From Njordibacter sp937773555 (GTDB lineage: Bacteria; Pseudomonadota; Gammaproteobacteria; Pseudomonadales; Balneatricaceae), in contig NZ_CP159830.1 of assembly GCF_047730085.1 (NCBI RefSeq), forward strand, positions 1,612,001 through 1,676,000: DNA of 64,000 bases, written 5' to 3'. Numbering within the stretch: the stretch's first letter is position 1; each line of letters starts with the position of its first letter. The notes below the pieces were generated by a model, which saw nothing but the letters and a program-made list of their open reading frames with translations, searched no databases and was not told the DNA's origin. A program made the translations under genes and the position numbers. Of this stretch, positions 34,224 through 41,587 are shown one piece after another.

Positions 34224-35062
34224 GAGCTGAATTGCACCAAATAGGATGAATATTTGCGGACATTAATCACCGCAGTGTCAAAAATAAGATATTGGCCCTT
34301 AATTCCCATCAATTTACCTTCTAAAACAGGCTCTTTGTCAAGGTTATGGGAATTGATTTTTTCTGGGTACTGCATTACTGGGTAGCGCATACTGATGGGT
34401 GCTGTGTCTAACCATTGGTAATCTTGGTGGCTTAGCCCACCTAATAATACCTCTAAATCTGCCTCTGACTCATTCAATAATAGGTCTGCTGCTTGGGCCA
34501 TATTAATCGTTTGTGCATCACTTTGTAGCAGTTTTCTCCAGTTAGTTTTATCAGCTACGTAATTCTTAAGCACGGACTCAACCTGCCCAGACAATTTTCG
34601 AGTGGCCACTTGCATAATAGGCATCGCTTGGCACGCTCCCTGATCTAGCCAACGAGTAGGCATTTGGTTAGCCCGAGTAATACCCACCTTAAGGCCAGAA
34701 GAATTTGCCAAATATACAATATGAGGCTGCATGCAAAACGCTTGGCCCCACGCCTCGTCGCGGCAGGTGCCTACGTCAAAGTGGCAACGTTCTGGGCTCA
34801 TAATACATAGGTCACATTGGGGTAATTTTTGCATACAAGGAAAACAAAATCCTTGGCTGTAACTTTTTTTAGTTTTGCGGCCACAGTGGCTGCAATTAAT
34901 TTGCCCTAAATGTTCCAACCGAATTGTTTGGCCTATTAACGCATTAAGGTTTAGCTCTTGGTCTCCCAAAGTAAGGGTGTATTGCACTTGAGCTTGCGGC
35001 ACAGAGTCAATATGGGTCGTCAGCTTTGCAAGATGCCCAGTAAGCAGGTGAGGTGTATGCAT
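34220..35062 (-). CDS. DUF2797 protein with zinc-ribbon cysteines
   Basis: A 280-aa protein of the DUF2797 type. A central Cys-rich block starts CSHCGRKTKKSYSQGFCFPC and continues CDLCIMSPERCHFDVGTC, suggesting one or two zinc sites. It is followed by HIVYLANSSGLKVGITR, which resembles the GIY-YIG nuclease core (YxxxxxxxKVGIT). Biochemical role unknown to me. It lies upstream of pepN with a four-base overlap and two bases after the yeaC-type gene, an arrangement that suggests one transcript. Confidence 0.75.
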   Translation of the reverse strand: MHTPHLLTGHLAKLTTHIDSVPQAQVQYTLTLGDQELNLNALIGQTIRLEHLGQINCSHCGRKTKKSYSQGFCFPCMQKLPQCDLCIMSPERCHFDVGTCRDEAWGQAFCMQPHIVYLANSSGLKVGITRANQMPTRWLDQGACQAMPIMQVATRKLSGQVESVLKNYVADKTNWRKLLQSDAQTINMAQAADLLLNESEADLEVLLGGLSHQDYQWLDTAPISMRYPVMQYPEKINSHNLDKEPVLEGKLMGIKGQYLIFDTAVINVRKYSSYLVQFSS

Positions 35063-35064
35063 AA

Positions 35065-35316
35065 TTAATGTATTTTAATGACTTGTTCGTCAGTTTTATT
35101 GGGCGCAGAGCTAGAAGCGCACTGATCTGGCATGTACCCGGAGTGTTGCTGGGAATCGAGTTTCATAGACTGGTAACATAAAATAGCTTCCATACAGGAG
35201 GCTTTTTGGTCTTTAGTCAGCACCCTGCCGTCTGGCCACTTGCCAATTTCAATAGCAGTCTTCAAACTTAGGTATATTTCGGGTGTTAGTTGGGAAATAA
35301 GTTGATTATATTCCAT
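35065..35316 (-). CDS. YeaC-type protein (DUF1315)
   Basis: An 83-aa protein whose N-terminal two-thirds (MEYNQLISQLTPEIYLSLKTAIEIGKWPDGRVLTKDQ) matches E. coli YeaC closely. No catalytic motif or known function. The C-terminal third is polar and variable. It lies two bases before the DUF2797 gene, forming a yeaC-DUF2797-pepN set on the minus strand. Confidence 0.8.
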   Translation of the reverse strand: MEYNQLISQLTPEIYLSLKTAIEIGKWPDGRVLTKDQKASCMEAILCYQSMKLDSQQHSGYMPDQCASSSAPNKTDEQVIKIH

Positions 35317-35385
35317 CCGCCAAACCTCTTAGCTAAAACTTGGAGCCAAATAATAGCATGAATGATGATACTCACCGACTCTTTT

Positions 35386-36273
35386 TTAGGCATTGCTGGA
35401 ACGAATGCGCCATAAAAGGGTATGCATAAACCCCCATGCAACTCCTGCTACCAGACCACCTATATGAGCCATATTAGCCATATCGCCAAAGCCAAGCGCT
35501 GGGAACAAACCACTTATTCCCAAAAGTAGCCATAACAACATAAAGATCAAAATGTTTTGAGGCAGATGATACCGAACAGGATTATAACGATCCATCACCC
35601 ATATGTACCCTAGCAGACCATAAATAACACCAGACAAACCACCAAATAAACTGGCCACTTGCCATGCTTGCGCCACATTAGCAGCAACACTGGTGAACAA
35701 TAACAACGCCACTAAGAGCAGCCGTGATTGACACTCTATGCGCCGCCCTAAATCTAACCACCACAGCACATTAAAAACCAAATGTAACCAACCAAAATGC
35801 AGCAGCATTGGGCTAATCAAGCGCCACGGTTGCAGCCACAGGTGATCAAACCCAGTCACAAGGTACGCTTGAGTGTCTAACACTAAAGGAAAGAAGCTAA
35901 ACCAAGCAACTGCTTCTAACTGACTACCCAATTGAGAAAAAAGCGCCACCAATAGCGTACTTATAAGCACCATAAGCGTAATCGGGGTTGACTTAAACCA
36001 CGCCTTAACCCCATTGGTAGATAGTACTTTGTCAGCCATAACAAATGAGTTTAACAGACCTGCAGAAGCCGAGCCTGCCTTCTCGTCTGCAGCAATACCC
36101 TGCTCCACCTGTTGCATGAGCGCTTGAGCCAAGCTGTAATGCTGCGAATCCTGCAACCATAATTGTTGTTCACCAGTAACAAAACGCACCCGATGAGGCA
36201 CTTTGTGTCGCCATAATGTTTGGGTTACCAGAGTGAGATCTGCATTAGCAGAAAATTTTTGCAAAAGAATCAT
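35386..36273 (-). CDS. glpG: Rhomboid intramembrane serine protease (GlpG-like)
   Basis: A membrane protease of 295 aa. A cytoplasmic N-terminal domain of about 80 residues precedes six transmembrane helices. The rhomboid marks are HFGWLHLVFNVLWWLDLGRRIE (HxxxHxxFN type), the catalytic serine in FGGLSGVIYGLLGY (GxSG), and the catalytic histidine in NMAHIGGLVAGVAWG. Its ATG overlaps the end of nadK by four bases. No glpE or glpR is nearby, so the symbol reflects sequence type only. Confidence 0.88.
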   Translation of the reverse strand: MILLQKFSANADLTLVTQTLWRHKVPHRVRFVTGEQQLWLQDSQHYSLAQALMQQVEQGIAADEKAGSASAGLLNSFVMADKVLSTNGVKAWFKSTPITLMVLISTLLVALFSQLGSQLEAVAWFSFFPLVLDTQAYLVTGFDHLWLQPWRLISPMLLHFGWLHLVFNVLWWLDLGRRIECQSRLLLVALLLFTSVAANVAQAWQVASLFGGLSGVIYGLLGYIWVMDRYNPVRYHLPQNILIFMLLWLLLGISGLFPALGFGDMANMAHIGGLVAGVAWGFMHTLLWRIRSSNA

Positions 36274-37175
36274 TGGCCATCATCACTAGCACGGGCATGC
36301 CATCCTAACTTGCTGCGGCAGCGGTCATAAAAGTGGTGCCCTAAAGGATGTAATACTTTAAGTTGCGCCTCATGGCGTTGTATATGCACCCGATCACCCG
36401 GTTCACACACTATATGCACTTGCCCATCACAACTTATAATTGCTTGTGTACTGTTATCTTCACCGATAAGAATTTCCAGTTCTGCATTTGCAGCTACCAC
36501 CAGAGGCCGGCTACTGAGGTTATGCGGGTTCATGGGGACAAGAGCAATGGCATCTAACCCAGGGTGCATAATGGGACCACCAGCTGAGAGTGCATAGGCG
36601 GTAGACCCTGTTGGAGTGGCTATAATTAAGCCATCAGCACGATCAAAATAAACCGCAGTGCCATCGATTGATAAATCATACGCCAACATTCTTGCCGATT
36701 TACCAGGGTGTAGTACGATGTCATTCAGACCGCTACCACGGCCTACTTCTTCACCATTGCGCAACACATGAGCAGACAGCATAAAGCGATTGCTGGTTTC
36801 AAAGCTGCCCGCTAATACAGCCTCAAGAGAAACCTCCACCTGATCAGGTGCAATGTCGGTTAGAAAACCTAATTTACCCCGGTTAATACCAATCACCGCT
36901 ACGCCATAAGTGGCCATAACACGCGCTGCAGACAGCATACTTCCGTCACCGCCAACTACAATTACCAGATCACACTGTTGGCCTAAAAAATGACGATCAC
37001 CAGTGCCATAAGTAGCGCTAGTGAGCTGTTCTTTATTAAGGGAGTCAACTATCCGTTCATCTACCCAGACGGCGCATTGACAACGATTAAGGCACTTTAT
37101 TACCCGATGCAGAGTTTCTATGACTGCAGGGCTATGCAACCTTCCAATAAGACCCACTTGTTTAAATTGTGTCAC
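36270..37175 (-). CDS. nadK: NAD kinase
   Basis: Phosphorylates NAD to NADP. The catalytic GGDG is in VIVVGGDGSMLSAAR; downstream are GINRGKLGFLTDI, GLNDIVLHPGKSARM and TPTGSTAYALSAGGPIMHP, all family signatures. It is 301 aa (E. coli 292). Followed by glpG with a four-base overlap, preceded by rsd with a 33-base gap. Confidence 0.96.
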   Translation of the reverse strand: MTQFKQVGLIGRLHSPAVIETLHRVIKCLNRCQCAVWVDERIVDSLNKEQLTSATYGTGDRHFLGQQCDLVIVVGGDGSMLSAARVMATYGVAVIGINRGKLGFLTDIAPDQVEVSLEAVLAGSFETSNRFMLSAHVLRNGEEVGRGSGLNDIVLHPGKSARMLAYDLSIDGTAVYFDRADGLIIATPTGSTAYALSAGGPIMHPGLDAIALVPMNPHNLSSRPLVVAANAELEILIGEDNSTQAIISCDGQVHIVCEPGDRVHIQRHEAQLKVLHPLGHHFYDRCRSKLGWHARASDDGQ

Positions 37176-37208
37176 AAACCCCCCTTCAAAAATGAGACTA
37201 GTGGCAAA

Positions 37209-37658
37209 CTAAGGTAAGGTTTCTTGAACCCAGCCCATGAGTTCATCTTCATGATTAAAACGCTCACTAAGCACCTCTCCCAGTAGCGATAAACGGCCAT
37301 TAAAGTGGCCAATATCTTGAATCGAAAGTTTTTCAACAGCACCATATTCGTCATCAAAAATAATAATTTTATCTGTTGTATCGTGGATTTTTTGCAGAAG
37401 GACATTGGCAACATCAAGGCGCTGAGCATTGTGTTCGGATATATGCCGAAGCAGTTGTTCATAGACGTTAAAATGACCACGGGAACTGTAATCCACCATA
37501 GCCTCACAAAAGGTGTGCAACATCTGCACCACGTTATCAGACACACTCATCTGCGGCAAAGCTACAAACTGAGTTAATAACGCTTGCCGTTCGATTAACC
37601 AGGCATCAATCACAGCGTCAAACCCTTTGGCCAAGGCATGCTTTTGTTCCTGCATCAT
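37209..37658 (-). CDS. rsd: Anti-sigma-70 factor, Rsd/AlgQ family
   Basis: A helical protein of 149 aa in the Rsd/AlgQ family, which binds sigma-70 region 4 and shifts RNA polymerase to alternative sigma factors. The diagnostic segment is LHTFCEAMVDYSSRGHFNVYEQLL, close to the E. coli DDFCQSLVDYLSAGHFSIYERIL. The first two codons are both ATG, so the start is 37658 or 37655; a GGGGA lies somewhat far upstream. The family call is good; regulation in this organism is unknown. Confidence 0.82.
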   Translation of the reverse strand: MMQEQKHALAKGFDAVIDAWLIERQALLTQFVALPQMSVSDNVVQMLHTFCEAMVDYSSRGHFNVYEQLLRHISEHNAQRLDVANVLLQKIHDTTDKIIIFDDEYGAVEKLSIQDIGHFNGRLSLLGEVLSERFNHEDELMGWVQETLP

Positions 37659-37700
37659 CCAACAATCCCCAAGAAATATCTTAACATGAATAAAAGGGTA

Positions 37701-37725
37701 CCTTGTTCCTCATAGTTGAACAAGG
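37701..37725 (-). terminator. Hairpin after the ART-like gene
   Basis: CCTTGTTC, nine-base loop, GAACAAGG: a perfect eight-base stem. On the minus strand it is followed by TACCCTTTTATT, a weak T-rich tract, so it may end the ART-like transcript before rsd. Confidence 0.45.
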
Positions 37726-37747
37726 GCCGCCTATGTAGTTTTAAAAT

Positions 37748-38302
37748 TTAGAGGATACCTAAGAGGGAGGCATCAATATCTGCATCGTAATAAGCCATGC
37801 CTAATTTATTTAAATACTCTAGACGGTCTGCTTTCATTAGACTGATATTAGGAGTTTCAAAGTCATTTTGTACGTAAATGCCTGCTAAAAACGCCATGAA
37901 TTGCTCGCCCTCTTTAACTAATAACAGGCTTGCTGCGCCAACGTCTGGTTTAACTTTACTATTCAAGGCTTCTGGCAGATTCACTTTGATTACAGCGGGT
38001 AGTTCTGTGCCTTCAATTCTTACGCTGCGGTTTCTAATGGCCTGCTGCGCCCAGTAATAAGCCAGCTCTTTACTTTGTGTTAAAAACACAGGCTCAACAG
38101 ATTCAGTGTAATAATTACCAATGGTTGCCATGGTTTTTTTGGCAGCAGCTTTTAAGGCTTGGTCACCAGAACGCTTCAAACCATGTTCTTTAATTGAGTC
38201 GATTAGCGCTGATGAAGTGCCGTGATACCATGTGTTACTGGCAGCAAACCCTTGTTTGGTCAATAAATATTTAGAATCTTGAAGGAAAGTCGGTGTGGTC
38301 AT
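37748..38302 (-). CDS. Orphan protein with ADP-ribosyltransferase-like motifs
   Basis: A 184-aa protein (from ATG 38302; a GTG four codons earlier is also open). Residues 25-43 read WYHGTSSALIDSIKEHGLK. The pattern YHGT...I...I..GL followed 30 residues later by PVFLTQSKELAYYWA (71-85) resembles ADP-ribosyltransferase folds (ART/PARP/Tpt1 type), where His and Tyr contact NAD. A candidate catalytic acid is Glu131 or Glu133. I cannot name the family. There is no signal peptide or transmembrane segment. It stands alone between aceA's terminator and rsd, with no antitoxin-like neighbour and no clear ribosome-binding site. It could equally be an inactive ART-fold domain. Confidence 0.5.
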   Translation of the reverse strand: MTTPTFLQDSKYLLTKQGFAASNTWYHGTSSALIDSIKEHGLKRSGDQALKAAAKKTMATIGNYYTESVEPVFLTQSKELAYYWAQQAIRNRSVRIEGTELPAVIKVNLPEALNSKVKPDVGAASLLLVKEGEQFMAFLAGIYVQNDFETPNISLMKADRLEYLNKLGMAYYDADIDASLLGIL

Positions 38303-38401
38303 ATTCAAAATCACTTAATTAGCTTGCAGTAGAATGCTACTTTAATTCTAACGTATAAAGCTGTTGCTGTGTTACCAAAGGCGTTAGAAATTTCCCATAA
38401 A

Positions 38402-38428
38402 AAAAGGGAAGTGTATAACTTCCCTTTT
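38402..38428 (-). terminator. aceA intrinsic terminator
   Basis: AAAAGGGAAGT, loop GTATA, ACTTCCCTTTT: a perfect 11-bp stem with T-runs on both strands, about 80 bases downstream of the aceA stop. Confidence 0.85.
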
Positions 38429-38510
38429 ATTGGTAAAAGACTATCAGAAAACTACCATGTGATCTTTCTGATGTTAATAAGATATTGTTTTATATATCTT
38501 TTTAATCTCT

Positions 38511-40109
38511 TTAACCGAACTGATTCGACGTGTTGTTAGCGCCGCCAGCTTTAAGAGCGTTTTCACCAGCAAAGTATTCTTTGTGGTCATCACCCATGTC
38601 TGAACCAGACATGTTTTGATGTTTAACACATGCGATACCTTGACGAATCTCTTCACGCTGAACCTTCTTAACGTAACCCAGCATGGCTTGCTCACCAAAG
38701 TACTCTTTCGCTAGGTTGTCTACAGACAACGCAGTAGTGTGGTACGTCGGTAGCGTGATCAAGTGGTGGAATACATTCGCTTCTCGTGCAGTATCAGCCT
38801 GGAAAGTACGAATACGTTCATCCGCTACAGCACCTAGTTTAGTTTCATCGTACTCGGCGCTCATTAGGTTAGCACGCTCGTATGCAGAAACATCGTTACC
38901 AGCTTCAACCATTGCGTCGTAAGCCTGCTGACGGAAGTTTAGCGTCCAGTTAAAAGAGGGAGAGTTGTTGTAAACCAACTTAGCATCTGGGTGTACTTTG
39001 CGAACATCGTCCATCATGCCTTTGATTTCGTGTACTGTTGGTACAGCAGTCTCAATCCAAAGAAGGTCAGCACCGGCGTTAATCGCACCGATACAGTCAA
39101 ATACACAGCGCTCATGGCCAGTACCCTGACGGAACTGGTATAGACCAGAAGGTAGGCGCTTAGGACGTACTAGCTTGCCACCACGGTTAAAGACAACATC
39201 TCCTTCAGCCATGTCTGCTACGTCGATTTCTTCAACATCTAGATAAGAGTTGTAGGTATCTCCCGCATCGCCAGGCTCATTTACAACCGCAATTTCTTTG
39301 GTAAGACCCGCACCTTCAGAGTCAGTCCGTGCAACGATCAAACCATTGTCAACACCTAGCTCAAGGAAAGCGTAACGCAGGGCACGTATCTTAGCGTGGA
39401 AGTCAACGTGAGGAACAGTTACTTTACCGTCCTGGTGACCACACTGCTTTTCATCAGCAACTTGATTTTCTATCTGTAGTGCACAGGCACCGGCTTCAAT
39501 CATCTGCTTAGCCATTAGGTAAGTCGCTTCAGCGTTACCGAAACCAGCATCGATATCAGCAACGATTGGCACAACGTGCGTAACGTGATTATCGATCTGA
39601 TGTTGAATTTTAGCTTCTTCAGCAAAATTACCCGCTTCACGTGCAGCATCGAGTGCGCGGAATAGACCGCCTAGTTCGCGAGCGTCAGCTTGGCGTAGGA
39701 AAGTGTAAAGCTCTTCAACCAAGCTAGCTACAGAAGTTTTTTCATGCATAGACTGGTCAGGAAGAGGACCGAAATCAGAGCGCAGAGCTGCAACCATCCA
39801 ACCAGAAAGGTATAAGTAACGACGGTCAGTTTTACCACCGAAGTGCTTTTTGATAGAAATCAGTTTCTGCTGACCTACAAAGCCGTGCCAGCAGCCCAAG
39901 GACTGAGTGTACTTAGTTTTGTCATTATCAAACACAGCCATGTCAGCGCGCATAATGCCAGCGGTATACTTGGCTATGTCTAACCCAGTTTTAAAGCGGT
40001 TTTGGGCTTTCATTCGCGCTGCAGATTCTGGGTTAATGGCATCCCAAGCACTGCCCTGGGCAGCCTTCAGATTAGCAACAGCTTGAATATCGTCTTGGTA
40101 TTGAGACAT
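38511..40109 (-). CDS. aceA: Isocitrate lyase (long Pseudomonas/Acinetobacter type)
   Basis: Splits isocitrate to glyoxylate and succinate, the first step of the glyoxylate shunt. The catalytic signature is present as EKQCGHQDGK (KxCGH), with PIVADIDAGFGN (metal site) and IVARTDSEGAGL. At 532 aa it belongs to the longer subfamily found in Pseudomonas and Acinetobacter rather than the 434-aa E. coli type. The start MSQYQDDI is preceded by a purine-rich AAGGAAA. It is divergent from a LysR gene and near glcB. No aceK is present in the window. Confidence 0.95.
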   Translation of the reverse strand: MSQYQDDIQAVANLKAAQGSAWDAINPESAARMKAQNRFKTGLDIAKYTAGIMRADMAVFDNDKTKYTQSLGCWHGFVGQQKLISIKKHFGGKTDRRYLYLSGWMVAALRSDFGPLPDQSMHEKTSVASLVEELYTFLRQADARELGGLFRALDAAREAGNFAEEAKIQHQIDNHVTHVVPIVADIDAGFGNAEATYLMAKQMIEAGACALQIENQVADEKQCGHQDGKVTVPHVDFHAKIRALRYAFLELGVDNGLIVARTDSEGAGLTKEIAVVNEPGDAGDTYNSYLDVEEIDVADMAEGDVVFNRGGKLVRPKRLPSGLYQFRQGTGHERCVFDCIGAINAGADLLWIETAVPTVHEIKGMMDDVRKVHPDAKLVYNNSPSFNWTLNFRQQAYDAMVEAGNDVSAYERANLMSAEYDETKLGAVADERIRTFQADTAREANVFHHLITLPTYHTTALSVDNLAKEYFGEQAMLGYVKKVQREEIRQGIACVKHQNMSGSDMGDDHKEYFAGENALKAGGANNTSNQFG

Positions 40110-40418
40110 GACATTTCCTTGGTTTGTGAGGTTATTATTAGACTATAAAACGAGGCAATACAGTGGTGGCGTATTTACTCTTTAGACAAGCATCTTAGAA
40201 CGGTATAGAGGGTTATAATAGCCACCAAACGTTATGCCTATTATTCATCAAACAAATAGCAAAGTGGAACGCATACACAGATAACGCAAAAGCCTCGACA
40301 GATTGACCTTCTCATGACATAATTTCTCATATCTATGGCGTGAAACTTTACTATTATAAAAACAAATAACCCCTGAGTGTCTAACGATTAGGCAGACTTG
40401 ACCTTAACGGAGTTGAAT
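40110..40418. promoter_or_regulatory. Divergent aceA-lysR intergenic region
   Basis: These 309 bases must hold the promoters of aceA and the LysR gene. I see an inverted repeat ATAATAG (40215-40221) with CTATTAT (40238-40244), 16-base spacer, overlapping a TATAAT at 40214-40219. LysR proteins usually bind in such divergent gaps, but I could not settle on one T-N11-A box. No gene seen. Confidence 0.4.
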
Positions 40419-41363
40419 ATGAGCATTGATCGCGTTGACCTTAATTTATTGGTTTATTTGGACGCCCTGTTAAAAGAGCGTAACGTTACTAAAGCTGCCA
40501 ACCAACTCGGCTTAAGCCAACCAGCTATGAGTAATGGTTTAAGGCGCTTGCGAGAAGTGTTTGAAGACCCATTACTTATCCGCACCAGTGACGGCATGAC
40601 GCCAACAGAAAGAGCTCTGGGGCTTCAATCAACGATACGCGAAGTATTGGCCACTATCGACAAGGCAGTGCAGCCACAAGCTGCATTTGATGCGCTCACC
40701 TCTACGCGCGTATTTCGCATTATGGCGAGCGACTATTCAGAGCCAACACTGATACCTCCTTTGGTAGAGCGCTTACGCCAAGAGGCGCCGGGTGTTAGCA
40801 TCGACATTATGACACCCTCAGACGTGGACTTTTACGACGTAGAACAAGGTAAAGTTGACCTAGTGATTAACCGCTTTGATTCTATGCCACAATCGTTTCA
40901 CCAAAAAATTCTCTGGCGCGATCAGTTTATCTGCCTCATGAATAAACATAATCCAATGGCTCAAGATTTCACCTTAGAAAACTACCTAAAAGCCCATCAC
41001 ATATGGGTAAGTAAGACGGGCATGGGTGCTGGGGTGGGTATGAACCCTAAAGATGTACAACGTCGTGGCTGGGTAGACGACGCTTTATCTGAACTTGGAA
41101 AGACGCGCAATATTCGCGTCTTCACTCGCCACTACCAAGCCGCTGTACAACTAGCTAACCAAAAAGACCTCATTGTTACCCTGCCACGCAAAGCCACACT
41201 AGAAACCATGAATAATAATGATCTAGTCATGTTAGATCCGCCCTTTCCCATCCCAGAAATGACTCTAACAATGGCTTGGAGCCCACTACTGCAGCACAAT
41301 CCCGCCCATCGCTGGATTCGCGGACTGATTACAGAAGTTGCGCGAGAAATAGACGAGGCTTAA
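40419..41363 (+). CDS. LysR-family transcriptional regulator, likely of the glyoxylate shunt
   Basis: A 314-aa LysR regulator. The winged helix-turn-helix is at the N-terminus (NVTKAANQLGLSQPAMSNGLRRLREVFEDPL), then the TERA hinge and a co-inducer-binding domain (FRIMASDYSEPTLIPPLVERL). ATG 40419 has CGGAG six bases upstream; a TTG seven codons earlier is less likely. It lies between aceA (divergent) and glcB (same direction). Control of these two genes is inferred from position only; the effector cannot be read from sequence. Confidence 0.88.
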   Translation: MSIDRVDLNLLVYLDALLKERNVTKAANQLGLSQPAMSNGLRRLREVFEDPLLIRTSDGMTPTERALGLQSTIREVLATIDKAVQPQAAFDALTSTRVFRIMASDYSEPTLIPPLVERLRQEAPGVSIDIMTPSDVDFYDVEQGKVDLVINRFDSMPQSFHQKILWRDQFICLMNKHNPMAQDFTLENYLKAHHIWVSKTGMGAGVGMNPKDVQRRGWVDDALSELGKTRNIRVFTRHYQAAVQLANQKDLIVTLPRKATLETMNNNDLVMLDPPFPIPEMTLTMAWSPLLQHNPAHRWIRGLITEVAREIDEA

Positions 41364-41496
41364 AAACCCTTGTCATGGTGCTAGTTACTTCACAAAAAAG
41401 CCCAAAGGCTAAGGGTTATAACAAGATAAACGAGCCATTCCCATACCGAATAACCAATATATTCCTTTACGACAAAAGTCTACCTAGTCATTCGTG

Positions 41497-41532
41497 TTGT
41501 TTCCTATACATTCCTTTTGTTTCCTATATAAT
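41497..41532 (+). promoter_or_regulatory. Direct repeats and -10 box upstream of glcB
   Basis: TTGTTTCCTATA occurs twice, at 41497-41508 and 41517-41528, start points exactly 20 bases apart (about two helical turns). The second copy runs into TATAAT (41527-41532), 55 bases before the glcB ATG. This is the layout of a tandem activator or repressor site at a promoter. I did not see the 12-mer upstream of aceA. Confidence 0.5.
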
Positions 41533-41587
41533 AATTTTCTTACTTTAAGAAATATTTATCATTAACAAGCACCATAGGAGCTTTAGT

